DNA of 37,342 bases from Physocladia obscura (taxonomy: Eukaryota; Chytridiomycota; Chytridiomycetes; Chytridiales; Chytriomycetaceae). The stretch lies in contig JADGJH010000015.1 in the NCBI GenBank assembly GCA_027596945.1, positions 1 to 37,342 on the forward strand, given 5' to 3'. Below, in pieces: positions 10,647-22,371 of the stretch (position 1 is the stretch's first letter; every line of letters starts with the position of its first letter). The translations under genes and the position numbers were made by a program. Below the pieces are notes generated by a model. That model saw only the letters and a program-made list of their open reading frames with translations. It ran no database searches and was not told where the DNA came from.

Positions 10647-11722
10647 ATGTGTGTGATATTCTTTCGATTTGACACAAGTGGTACAGACCGATATCGACTG
10701 TGAGTCTCAACATCCACCTACAGTCGTGTTTTAAATACGTGTCCCTTGCATATTTTTATGCTATATTATCTTCTGTTCATCCAAAACTGAAACCGTCAAA
10801 CAGAATCTGTGCCGCAAACCGCGACGAATTCCTTGCACGCCCCACAGAACCTGCGCATTTCTGGCCAGACCCTCATTCGCAAATTCTTGCCGGAACTGAC
10901 CTCGTACATTCAACCGTTCTCCCGCATTCGGATTCGACGAATTTTACTTCTCAAACGGGATCTGAATCTCAGATTAGCAATCGAGGTGGCGCGAAAACCA
11001 ACGGAACTTGGCTGGGTGTTACGAAAAACGGACGATTTGCGTTCATCACCAATGTTCGTGCTGCTGAAGTTTCCGATACAACTCTACTCAGCCGTGGCTT
11101 TCTTGTTTCCGAATTTCTTACATCTAAGGTTTCTCCCCAAGAGTACCTGTCACGGCTTGCTAAAAATGCGGATAAATACGGTGGATTTAATCTTGTTGTT
11201 GGCGATTTAATTGAGCCTCAAGTTTGGTATTTCGGTAATAAATCTGGCGAACCGCCTGTTGCTCTGAAATCTGGATCTTTGTATGCATTGAGCAACGCAA
11301 CCCTTACAACCGGCCGAGATTGGCATAAAGTCAAATTTGGATCAGCTTTATTTGAGACTGTAGTGGAGAGTCGCGATAGATTGGAAAAGGAGACTCTTGT
11401 GAATAATTTATTGGATATTTTGAGAAACAAATCCTCAAATCCACCAGCAGAAGCAACAGAAATGCAAAAATTTTTGGATCCGATTTGTATTGACGAGAGG
11501 AATGGATACGGAACTCGAACGCATACTGTAGTTCTTGTTGATTCATTATTGCAGACTCAAATGGTTGAAATTGATCGCTACATTTTGGACACCAAGATTG
11601 AATATTGGAATGGTCGGATGGCTTATATTGATCTTTATGTGAAAAACACTGGTCACAAAATTGAAGAGAAAGAACAACGGCGCAACTTTACCTTCAATGA
11701 CACCGAAAAATATAAACAATAA
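10647..11722 (+). CDS. TANGO2/NRDE-family protein
   Basis: Two exons, 10647-10699 and 10804-11722, give 323 aa. The short first exon supplies the conserved N-terminus MCVIFFRF with Cys at position 2. It splices through CT + A to RLICAANRDEFLARPTEPA, which holds the NRDE signature that names the family. Further matches are NGTWLGVTKNGRFAFITNVR, SRGFLVSEFL, YGGFNLVVGDL, YALSNATL and, near the C-terminus, YGTRTHTVVLVD. TANGO2 proteins are linked to Golgi/ER organisation in flies and to mitochondrial and lipid or haem metabolism in humans; the biochemical role is unsettled. The long frame also runs upstream of 10804 without a family match, so the spliced start is preferred. Confidence 0.9.
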
Positions 11723-11835
11723 AACACCAAAAGCTTTTAATTCTCGTAAATACCTTGCAATTAGTCCTGCATTTGTTTTTGTGCCACAAGACCACACAAA
11801 TATTCTCAAAAACAAAATATTAACTCTATAAAACC

Positions 11836-12083
11836 TTAATGAATAATTTTGGAGTCTCGCCATTTCATATATTCAGCGTTTGGTAGACCTTCAGCATCGT
11901 ATGGAAAAGGAGCTGCCACCGGAAACGCAACTGTTGAACGGCGTCAGCCCATAAATATGTCCGCGTATACAATTTAAGAATGAATTCCGCTTGTTGTTTG
12001 TGGGGTTTATTCTTTAGAAGTTTATTTTTAGATCTCTCTTCTAAATAAAATTATCAATCATATATTGTGGGCACAACATCACC
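11836..12083 (-). CDS. Partial gene: two possible 3' exons of an unknown small protein
   Basis: On the minus strand 11930-11836 reads as a last exon (AFPVAAPFPYDAEGLPNAEY, then MKWRDSKIIH and stop) after a CAACAG acceptor. A candidate preceding exon ends at 12083 with an in-phase GT donor and reads ESKS-like polar sequence ending RELTP, joining as V-A-F-P. Intron 12082-11931 would be 152 nt. No start codon or further upstream exon is convincing before the plus-strand gene at 12260, so the 5' end is missing, uses tiny exons, or is lost. The clean last exon argues for something real. Family not recognised. Confidence 0.3.
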
Positions 12084-12259
12084 AGGCGTCAACTCTCTAG
12101 ATTTCGACGTTTCGGTAAAGAAAGAAAATTAGCATATGATTAATTTTAACGGGAGAATTAACGGTGAGTTACGTTTCAGGATAGGCTTTCGCAGTAAAAA
12201 GAGTTGAGTGAAGTCAATAAAACTTGGTGGAAGGAGCAAAAACAAAACAAAAAAAAAGC

Positions 12260-12712
12260 ATGAAGCGATTGAGTATTGGAGGAGTCGGGCTTGGATTGGG
12301 AATGTTTGCCGCAACAGCCGAATTCATTAAGGTGTTTCGAGCGCAAGTATTCGGGATTCAACAGCCACTGTGGGTGCAGGCGAGTGTGTATGTTGCGACG
12401 CTTCCAGTATGTGTGATTTGTGTATGGGCGGTGCATAGAATTTCCAGAGGGCGAAAGAGCAAAGGAAACCCTGCTGGGAAACAAGAGGGTAAAAAAAACG
12501 GAAAGCCAGCAACGATAAATGTGTTTGCCCGAAGAAAACACAGGGAAAAAGAGGCAGGAGAAGTTGGAGTTTCGGCGGCGGCAACATTTGGGGTTTGCAG
12601 CAGCGTTGCGCTTGTGTGGACGGCTGACGCGGCGTACGGCGGATGGCGGAGCGGAATCACCAAAGCCACTGCTTGGCTGCTGTGGACCGCCGCCTGCCTG
12701 CTGCTGGCCTAA
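12260..12712 (+). CDS. Small hypothetical membrane protein
   Basis: A single frame of 150 aa from the first ATG (MKRLSIGGVGLGLGMF); codons upstream of it are open but lack an ATG. Two hydrophobic segments lie in the N-terminal half (about residues 6-20 and 35-54, with LWVQASVYVATLPVCVICVW). A strongly basic Lys/Arg-rich loop occupies about 59-100, and another hydrophobic stretch ends the protein (WLLWTAACLLLA). The layout looks like an organelle or ER membrane protein with a basic loop. CpG content is high and coding-like. There is no recognisable domain and no conserved neighbour to help, so the gene remains hypothetical. Confidence 0.5.
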   Translation: MKRLSIGGVGLGLGMFAATAEFIKVFRAQVFGIQQPLWVQASVYVATLPVCVICVWAVHRISRGRKSKGNPAGKQEGKKNGKPATINVFARRKHREKEAGEVGVSAAATFGVCSSVALVWTADAAYGGWRSGITKATAWLLWTAACLLLA

Positions 12713-12745
12713 CGCTTTTATGCAAAATTATATATCCAATAAGCA

Positions 12746-13190
12746 CTATTTGACATTAAAGCAATCTGTCCAATGCTTAATCTTCGTTCTCAAAAACTCC
12801 ACGGATCCATACACTTGACCATCCATTCTTTTGAAACAGCTTGCACATTTGCGAGCGTCTTTGATCGTGCAGCCGACTGTTCCGTTTCCAACACCACAAG
12901 ATAAGAACTCGTCATCAGGCTTTCGTAAAAGTCAATCAATTTCACGCCAGGTAGCAGTCTCTTACAGAATTCGATTTACTTATGGTAAATTCTTGCAAAG
13001 TGTTAAGCCATTCCTCAAATTCTACCATTTTCAAAGGTGTACCTTTTCCTAAGCAGTAACTTGAATAACTTAAACCAATTTATTCCACTCAACTTTTTGG
13101 ATTTGCTTGATGAAAGTAAGTTATCGCGGATTTATCCGTTGGCAAAGGCGCCACAAGTTCCACAATAGATTGAGTAACGTCATCAACCAA
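12746..13190 (-). pseudogene. 3' remnant of an NRPS-like/thioester-reductase gene
   Basis: Three consecutive minus-strand exons, 13190-13094, 13048-12966 and 12919-12746, splice in frame through introns of 45 and 46 nt. They encode about 117 residues. The first has LVDDVTQSIVELVAPL and SAITYFHQANP, the second GTPLKMVEFEEWLNTLQEF. These match the end of the extended-SDR thioester-reductase domain of NRPS-like and aminoadipate-reductase enzymes (V-D-x-V ... Y-H-x-x-N-P ... V-x-x-x-E-W-L). The last exon is a Cys-containing tail ending HWTDCFNVK. Immediately upstream of 13190 the frame meets TGA with no acceptor, and the opposite-strand SDR gene starts 130 bp away, so the adenylation, carrier and most reductase parts are missing. 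A recent 5' truncation is the simplest reading, since what remains is undamaged. Confidence 0.5.
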
Positions 13191-13318
13191 TCAATGATAT
13201 TCACGCCATGCAAATTATTTGTAATGCAGCCTTTTTATGTTGGCATGTTGGCACATACCACCTTTCCTTTGTTAGGATTGTCGATTCCAAATCCAACAAA
13301 AAATTGTCTGAAACGAAG

Positions 13319-14231
13319 ATGGTTTCCAAAACCGCGATTATAGCCGGAACTGGCCCAGGAATCGGCGCCGCCCTTGCCAGAGCGTTTTCTAAAGAAGGTT
13401 TCCATGTAGCTCTGCTCGCCCGTAGCTCCGATTTCTCCACGGTTTTTTTGTCGTTTTTGTTTTTGTTAGATTAAGTTAATGTTGATCAAACATTCTTGAT
13501 ATTCGGCAGACTCTTGCGTCTGAGCTCGGAAACGCAACTTATATTGCATGTGATATGAGCGATGAAAGCAGCATTGCAATTGCAGCCCAAAAAATTAAAT
13601 CAACCCTTCCACCACCTGAAGTAAATCTCCCTCTAACATCAGCAAACCACTCCTGCTCACTGATGAATTTTTTTCGTTTGGTTACAGGTTCTTTGTTTTA
13701 ACGCGGGTGGATCGCAGTCTTTTCGTCCCGGATCTTTACTTGACTTGAATACAGGCAATTTGACGAAATCAATAACAACGAGAGCAACTGGTCCGCTCCA
13801 ATTGGTGCAATATTTTCTTCCGGGAATGGTACTATATTCTTTGCACTTTTCATCTTTTATATAGCTTCTGAGTATGTTTGATTAAAAAACCCAAGGTCGA
13901 ACGGAACAAAGGAAGTGTTCTTTTCACTGGAGCAACTGCATCATTTCGTGGTTCAGCGAATTTCGCGTTTCTTGCTGTTCCAGCGTTTGCAACGAAAGCA
14001 TTGGCTGAATCGATGGCAAGAGAGTTTATGCCGAAAGGAATACATGTTGCCCACATTATCTTGGACGGAATCGTTGAAGGTGAGGAGGGAAGGTCGTGGA
14101 AAAAAGATGCTGGCCCGGACGATTTGTTGCAGCCAAACGATGTTGCTGCGCAGTATGTGATGTTGCACAACCAACCGCGTTCTACTTGGACATTTGAATT
14201 GCAAATCCGTCCAGCTGTTGAAAAATGGTAG
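13319..14231 (+). CDS. Short-chain dehydrogenase/reductase-fold protein lacking catalytic Tyr/Lys
   Basis: Four exons (13319-13441, 13510-13620, 13688-13828, 13896-14231) give 236 aa. The N-terminus has the Rossmann dinucleotide-binding motif AGTGPGIGAALARAFSKEGF, followed by the beta-strand VALLAR and, later, CFNAGG (the NAG element of classical SDRs). In the active-site helix the usual Y-x-x-x-K is replaced: FLAVPAFATKALAESMARE has Phe where Tyr and Pro where Lys would align. Similar atypical SDRs with a G-S-x-x-F-A region exist in bacteria and fungi and their roles are mostly unknown. It may bind NAD(P) without classical reductase chemistry. An earlier in-frame ATG at 13208 adds a leader unlike the family, so 13319 is preferred. 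Confidence 0.85.
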
Positions 14232-14662
14232 TTGCGAAATTTAGTTTGAAATACTTGTAACTTTATAGTCTTCTTTTTTTTTCTTTTTTTTCGATACTGA
14301 ACACAATTTGAGAAATTACATCTTGATCTTTATGGCAAAACATTTTTTTTGTTGCTACACTGCACTGCACTTACTTGTTGTTTATTTATTTTTATTTTTT
14401 GCCGCTTTGCTTGCGGAAAGCCAGAAGAGTTTGCATGTGATTGACTTATTTAAATCGCACACTATGTCGCCAATCGTTATTGTCACTGCCGTTATCGCTT
14501 TTGACACCGCAATAATCTAATTTGGGGTTCAAGCAGAAAACTTTTTTGAACTTCTGTGACTAGTCTTTTTTTTTTTTTTAGCCACCGAATAAAACAAGCC
14601 CACTGTATTCCGTTTAAAATAAATGAAAAATAGTAAAATGAAAAATGAAAACAGCTCTTGTT
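14232..14662. other. Intergenic region between convergent genes
   Basis: About 430 bp of T-rich DNA between the SDR stop and the stop of the minus-strand membrane-protein gene. One plus-strand frame from an ATG near 14331 could encode a hydrophobic peptide of about 60 aa (contains HLLVVYLFLFFAALLAES and MSPIVIVTAVIAFDTAII). The T-rich composition makes hydrophobic frames likely by chance and I do not call it a gene. Confidence 0.3.
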
Positions 14663-15624
14663 TCATTCTCCAGCAGGAGCAGAACCAGAAGCAGAAGCAA
14701 TAGCACCCGCCGTAAAAGTAATTGAATCCATATTCATCATAGCACCACCAGCAGCACCATTATTCATCTTCGGCCTCACAAAACTATCAGCCGTTGAGTT
14801 TGCCAGCAACGCCGCAATCATGAGTTCAGGCGACAGCAAACCATCCTCATTATCAACATCACCACTACTCTGAGGAATGGTGTCGTTCATAAAAAAACTC
14901 CTTTGCGAGACAGACGGTGCTTTGATTGATGTAGCACCTGTTCTTGTTGATATTGCGTGCCCACCACTTCCGCGGCTGAATAATGCGCGCAAATTGTTAT
15001 TGTTACTGTAAATGCTCCCGTAATCGTTGCTGTACAAGGCGCGCGGCGACGCATGCGAATCGCTGTCAAACAAGGCTGTCCCGGTTTTGTTTTTCCATTG
15101 TTTTATTTTTTGGCGGCGATATATAAGGATGGCAACGGCTGTGGCGAGGAGGGCTGCGAGGATACCAACAGTAATAACGAGTATTAAGTTGTTCATTTGT
15201 AATTGAGCGGCATTATTAGCAGGAGTTTGTTCTTGTTGGATTGTTGTCGTGTTAGTATTTGTTTGTTGTGGCTGGGTTTGTGTAGCAGAAGAAGATGGAA
15301 CGAATTGAGAGGTCCCGGGTGGGTAAAGGCCAGAACCAGGAGGCCACGAGTAGCCAACAGGCCAGTCGCGCGGTACGTGCGACCCGACGGTAAAGGAACC
15401 ATCAAAGTTCGATGGTAACGCGTAGTCCAAAGGGGGAAATGGGAACCCTTATGAAGCTCGCATTGAGTATCAATACTGCAGAGTGCACCAAAGGTACATG
15501 TTTTACCTGGCGGCCAGTCCAGCGGCGGACTTAATGTTGATGTTGATGTCAATGCAACGCTTTCATCAGTGGTTGAATTCATTCGGCACCCTTTTTTCTT
15601 CCAAGACCAAGCATTGAATTTCAT
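14663..15624 (-). CDS. Single-pass membrane protein of the W-P-x-G family, copy 1
   Basis: Two exons (15624-15507 and 15447-14663) give 300 aa. Exon 1 is short and Ser/Thr-rich and ends DWPPG at the splice. Exon 2 continues FDGSFTVGSHVPRDWPVGYS, WPPGSGLYPPGTSQ, a Ser/Thr/Gln-rich stalk, one transmembrane helix (NLILVITVGILAALLATAVA) followed by IYRRQ, then a Ser/Asn-rich tail of about 160 residues. The order suggests an N-out, C-in surface protein, but there is no classical signal peptide. The start could be either the first Met (15624) or the Met at 15582. The partner copy upstream has the same exon structure and the same splice after WPPG, so they are tandem duplicates. Function unknown; the repeated aromatic-Pro-Gly motifs could bind polysaccharide, which is speculation. 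Confidence 0.75.
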
Positions 15625-15635
15625 TGCAAAATCAA

Positions 15636-16686
15636 TTACTTGGGCATTTTATTTTTCAGCGTGACCCAGTGTGGCAGCGGCGGCAGTGGTGGAACAGGCG
15701 AAATGCTCCTAACCGCTGTACTCCTGTTCTTATTTGCGCTTGCATCATTTGCACCACGTCTGTCATCAATTACACTACCACCTAAACCTCCCTCTTCTCC
15801 AATATTATTTGAAGTAGCATTAGTAGTTTCCAACAAGGAGGCAATCACAAAATCTGTCGTCGGCAACCGCAACGCCGCCGCTCCACCAACGCTGCTAACA
15901 CCAACAGTCGCCGCTCGCCTCAAATTCCGAGAAACAATCGGTAGCAAACTCGCCGACCGCGTTATGCCAACCCTTTCTCTTTCTTCTTCTCTACTCAAGG
16001 CCTCTCTATCATTGCTATTACCACCTTTCCGCATTCGCACCACTCGCATTCGTTGCCGGTAACAGACAGTTATCGTCACACACGCAACCACAAGCGCACC
16101 AAGAACCCCGATCCCGACTCCAACTACCGGAGTGACAAAGCTCGCCTCAAGTCCTGAAGAATAACTCGTCCCGCCGTCCGTCGTCACCACCGCTGAAGTT
16201 TGAATAAATCCCACACTTGTGGACAGAGAAATAAGCTGCGTCGTTCCAAGTGGCCACAAATCAGTATTTAGCGGCCATGGATATCCCGCTGGCCAGTTTC
16301 GTGGAACAGGTGAAGTTACTGAAAACGTGCCATTGAACGTCGGCGGTAGGTTTGGAAGTGGCCAAGTAAATCCTTTAAAAAAATAATAAATAATATTATA
16401 AATTACTCTTCGTTTTATTATTTTTACCAGGTGGCCATCCAGCCGGAATTGGCCAAGAAGTTGTTGTTGCTGATACAGCCGTCATTAATGTCGATGCAGT
16501 GGCAGTCTGTGTGTTCGTCAATGTTGCTTGTGACAACGAAAGCATATTTTCGTTATTATTGCTATTGGCAGTGACGGCAGATTTCACTATTTCCATTGCT
16601 GATAATACGGCTTCCGTTGTTATTAACGGGCCGTTTGGTGTTATCGGTGTTGTTTCGGCGGCTGTTTCGAATACTGAAAGGGCCAT
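15636..16686 (-). CDS. Single-pass membrane protein of the W-P-x-G family, copy 2
   Basis: Two exons (16686-16428 and 16372-15636) give 331 aa. Exon 1 is a Thr/Asn/Ser-rich segment ending WPIPAGWPPG. Exon 2 begins GFTWPLPNLPPTFNGTFSV, then VPRNWPAGYPWPLNTDLWPL, aligned with the same region of copy 1 (FNGTFSV with FDGSFTV, VPRNWPAGY with VPRDWPVGY). One transmembrane helix (VVGVGIGVLGALVVACVTIT) is followed by CYRQRMRVVRMRK, giving a positive-inside cytosolic start, and a tail with Pro-rich VPPLPPLPHW near the end. The ectodomain is the conserved part, while the tails have diverged. The stop codon lies only 11 bp before the first ATG of copy 1, an extremely short gap for two eukaryotic genes on the same strand. 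Confidence 0.75.
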
Positions 16687-17194
16687 TTTTCAAACAAAAA
16701 AATTTTGAGTTGCTTGGCAATTTTAGAAGGTTTTTTTTTTTTTTTTGAACAAGCATCGAATCATTAATCATTATTATTTTTCGTTTTTTCTAATAAACAT
16801 ATGAATTTTGTTTCTCCTTTTCAACTCGATTAAACATCAGACCCACAAATTTCCCACCACTGTTTTTTCATCGCGTCTGCAGCCGCGCCAACCTATGACT
16901 TCCAAAACCAACATAGCTATAGCCGCCGCCACCCCTCGCTACTACAGCAGCCTCAGTCTGCTACTTTGTCTCGGTTTCACACTGACAGTACACACAAGGA
17001 ACATGAAGAATCCCAATTAATAGTACAAGCCGACATTAGTCGTCGAAAACTGTCAAGATAACACGCCGACCACTGCTGCTTTTGCAAGTAAAACGATTAC
17101 CGTCATCGTAATAGTTGTCGTAATCGCTACAACATATCTCGTCATTTCAAATGATCACAGATACTCCCTTTTTTTTTTTTCAAAAAATCGTTGT
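16687..17194. other. Intergenic DNA with unassigned hydrophobic frame
   Basis: Upstream of the W-P-x-G copy 2 start, about 500 bp hold no gene I can support. There is a long T tract near 16730-16746. A plus-strand frame near 17082-17150 reads as a possible membrane segment (KTITVIVIVVVIATTYLVIS), and another Ser/Leu-rich one lies near 16900-16980. Neither has a clean start and both are cut by stops. Confidence 0.3.
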
Positions 17195-17261
17195 TCACTG
17201 AGCGACCACGAACCCCCGACCGTTATATGATTCGGAGAAGTTTGGCAACTGCCATGTAAAT
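17195..17261 (-). pseudogene. Relic exon of a third W-P-x-G family member
   Basis: On the minus strand, right after a TTAAAAG acceptor-like site, the sequence reads FTWQLPNFSESYNGRGFVV followed by AQ and a stop. It aligns with the start of exon 2 in the neighbouring copy (FTWPLPNLPPTFNGTFSV), including the position of the splice acceptor. No WPPG exon 1 and no transmembrane segment were found in register around it. It is therefore best read as a fragment of a third tandem copy. Confidence 0.5.
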
Positions 17262-17530
17262 CTTTTAATGGAATCGGTTAAGGTTTCAGGGTTTAGTATG
17301 TGGAATTTGCAATCCAGTTAGAGATGAGTTACAGCAATGACTTTTGTTCTTATCCATGGTTACTAAATTCAACAAAATTCACGACTATAATGTATTAATC
17401 TACTTTTGAACTGATCCTAATCCTTCTGCTACCATAGATAAGATATTGCAATAAATTTATTGTTGATTCTACTCTGTGGAGTTGAACGTTGCAATTTCTC
17501 CACAATTTTTTTAATTTTATTTTGAGTGGA

Positions 17531-18183
17531 ATGATTTTTCGCAACAGTGTGATTGCGGTGTTGCTCACGCAGATACAAGCAAAAGGAGGCGGCGGCGGCG
17601 GCCACAGCAGCGGACATTCCAGTGGCGGAGAAAGCGGCGGAGATTCCAGTGGAAGTTCTAGTGGGCATTCTGGAGAAGAAGACGGCAGTTCATCCAGCAG
17701 TAGCAGTTCCTCGTCAAAAAGTTTAAATGAAGGCGGCGCACCGGGATCAACAACAAGCGTGCATTACGCACCGGGTGATGGCGATATTCCTGCAACATCG
17801 TATCACCCGACTTACTACCGCCCCAAATACTCTCCCTGGCCTGCCGTTGGCGACCCGGATTGCCTTTCAGATTCCGCAAGCTTTTGCTTGGACGTGAACA
17901 GTACCTTCAGTTACGCCGCACTTCCTGTTGCCTGCTGCCAAGGTGATAATCATTCTAATTTTTAACACACCAAACAGTGTTTAAATAAAAGTTGTATTGA
18001 ACAGGATCGTCATGTATGAGCCCAATGACGCCTGTACAATTGTGCAGCCAAACTACTGTTATTACCTCCTCTTGTTGTATTAGTTATGCTGCCAGCTATC
18101 AGGCAACATCGGGGACTTCAAATTCTTGTTTCAATCAGCTTCCGATCATCCTGATCTTTGTGGCAAAGTATTTACTCTTTTAA
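17531..18183 (+). CDS. Secreted Gly/Ser-rich, Cys-containing protein
   Basis: Two exons (17531-17942 and 18005-18183) give 196 aa. The protein opens with a short signal-peptide-like segment (MIFRNSVIAVLLTQIQA). A Gly/Ser/His-rich stretch with acidic spots (about residues 18-75) follows, then a Tyr/Pro-rich linker (TSYHPTYYRPKYSPWP). The C-terminal part has at least nine Cys (DCLSDSASFCLDV, VACCQGSSC, LCSQTT, SSCCISY) and a final hydrophobic run (LPIILIFVAKYLLF) that might act as a GPI-anchoring signal. A small cell-wall or secreted protein is the best description; no family is recognised. It sits beside the W-P-x-G membrane proteins, suggesting a cluster of surface genes. The 3' end is less certain because an alternative donor exists just before the stop. 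Confidence 0.6.
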
Positions 18184-18627
18184 CACTGATAGTAAACTTT
18201 GTTATCATATAGTTTTTTGCGCTGTCTTTTATTCCAGTCAACCATATTCAATATTTTTCAACAAATACATTAGAAAATTTTTTTCCCTTTGGTTTGGCTT
18301 GTTAGCAAGCCCAATAAAACCAAAAAAAATTATCAACAAGTTCAATTCAAGAAACAATTTAGCTTGAAGTTTATGCATTTGTAGTATCTGCCTTTTTTTT
18401 TTCTTGCGGTCTGGCAATTCATAGTCCTATGTTGGGCATCCTCGAAGTGGAAACTTGCCTTCATGCGTTTACCCCGAAAAAGAAAGAGACACCAACAAGT
18501 AAGGGCAAACTGATAACAAATTATCAATTTTCGCTTTATAGAGTAATCCAGAACTGAAAATATGTTATTATAATTCTGACACACTGATGCAAAAAATAAT
18601 AATGATAATAAAATATTCAAAGCCTCG
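18184..18627. other. Intergenic region between convergent genes
   Basis: About 440 bp of A/T-rich DNA between the stop of the secreted protein and the stop of the minus-strand PI4-kinase gene. A TTTTATTCCAG acceptor-like site near 18236 could be used by an alternative 3' end of the upstream gene. No other feature is supportable. Confidence 0.3.
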
Positions 18628-20864
<2,237 letters not shown>

Positions 20865-21096
20865 GTTCTTCCGTTGTGCACTTTTTTTTGTTTTGTTGGA
20901 ATGACTGTGCCACGTGATATGCGACTCATAAATTCGATTGATGATGTCACAATTACTTTTCTTTCTCTGAGATTTATAACCTTTCCATCCACCTGCGTTG
21001 AAATTTTTTACAGTTTTTCATCTGCCGCAGTAATGGTTCGGATCAGAAATATCATTACAAAATGATAAGGAAAAAAAAAAAAAAGCATTTTATTGA
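20865..21096. promoter_or_regulatory. Short intergenic region upstream of PI4-kinase
   Basis: About 230 bp separate the stop of the minus-strand chorismate mutase gene from the start of the minus-strand PI4-kinase gene, so it must hold the terminator of the first and promoter of the second. No specific motif stands out; an A-rich run near 21070-21084 lies just past the chorismate mutase stop. Confidence 0.35.
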
Positions 21097-22371
21097 TCAA
21101 ACAGAAGGTTTAAAATCAGGAAACTCCAATCTTCCCATCAGATATTCAACCTCAACTTCTTTAGTCAACGGAATGACAAACTGTTCGTAAATACTGACAA
21201 CCAAGTTTGGATCAATTTTTCCCCCAAGCTTTCTCTTTTTCAAATCACTTTCGCCGCCACTACTTCCATCATCTTTTTTATGCTGCCATGTCGTTTCGTC
21301 CATTGCCGCTGAAATATCAGACCCAGTGTATCCGTCGCCAATTTCCTGTCCGAAAATAAGCGCCTTGAGCCTCAAGCGCTTGAGGAGTCGTTCTTCGACG
21401 GCCAGATTCGTGAGGAGTGCGTTGATGCCCGCGCGGTCTTTTAGTTTTATCAAACGGATGTATTCGGCTTGCGTCTTTGGGTCCTGGAATTTCGCTTCGG
21501 CCACAAATTTTCCTTTCAGGAAGTCACGTTAACGTTACGTAAATTGTCAAACCAATCTAATTTCAGTATCTAACCGAAATGAATTCTACGCGAAAGAACT
21601 TGCAGTGCATCAATATCTTTTGTTGCTGAGGAGCCGTAGTTTCGATCGTCACCAAATTTACATAGAGACGGAATTACCTGTTATATACCGAGTTCAAACG
21701 GTTGAATAAATCTTAAAGAATATACCTTTTCGATATAAATATCCTTCAGCCGCGCATTTAGATTAATATTGTTAGGGTAGAGAAGTTGAGGATAAATCAG
21801 CGGCGGCAAAACTGGTTTAGGAAGGTTTGTAGTAAATGGATACTGGTCGGGAGCTGTGTATCTTCGAACTTTCGCTGATTATTCGTCGATATAGTGATTT
21901 GATTTTCCATTAATAACCGGCATGGCAAATTATTAAGAGGCAGTCAATTTACCATGAACAGCTTCCATTTCAGCAAAAAAGTAATCAAGGAACGACGATT
22001 GGGTTGGTGAATAGAATTCAAAGTTTTCGTGGTTCGGGGTGTAGGTGCAGTTGTTTTGCGCTTCAGGGTTGTTACAATGAGATAAAGTGAGTGCCAATTC
22101 AATGTGAATTGGAAATAATAATAAAAACCAACCAAAGGCAGCTCGTTCAATCAGAGCTGTTTTCGTAGCATGCAGAAAATCAAATACAAAGCCTTCGTCA
22201 GTGAAACAAAAGCAAAAAGCAAAAACAGGAGATGAACTCACCAAATACGATTGAATCTTCCATCTGCACCAGCTCCTCGCGAATACGATCGAGATTCAAA
22301 AAAGATTTGTCTAGCGTTCCGGAAGCGCTGGCCGCTGTTGGCGACAACGGCAGGGTGTGGAAGTTGGACAT
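21097..22371 (-). CDS. ARO7: Chorismate mutase (AroQ, fungal Aro7 type)
   Basis: Six exons (22371-22242, 22156-22133, 22060-21953, 21874-21726, 21677-21575, 21512-21097) give 309 aa with closed phases. The second exon is only 24 nt, and the join reads [14 protein letters not shown], as in the family. Other matches are [13 protein letters not shown] near the N-terminus, [20 protein letters not shown] sequence where exon 4 restores [14 protein letters not shown], then [32 protein letters not shown] and the end [20 protein letters not shown]. The enzyme converts chorismate to prephenate, the branch to Phe and Tyr; fungal forms are dimers regulated by Tyr and Trp. A charged insert of about 30 residues after FGQEIG (Ser/Gly/Lys-rich) makes it longer than yeast Aro7 (256). 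The start is the ATG of [10 protein letters not shown]. Confidence 0.93.

Noticed and set aside
13023..13094. Apparent frameshift in the thioester-reductase remnant
   Set aside because: A 45-nt intron from GTTGAG to CTTAG removes the shift and joins the two frames in phase, so no frameshift is needed.
14331..14520. Possible 60-aa membrane peptide downstream of the SDR gene
   Set aside because: T-rich DNA between convergent genes often yields such frames; without transcripts or homologs it cannot be supported.
15636..16062. 140-codon plus-strand frame opposite W-P-x-G copy 2
   Set aside because: It is the antisense shadow of the minus-strand exon; the minus strand has the transmembrane helix, splice junction and paralog conservation.
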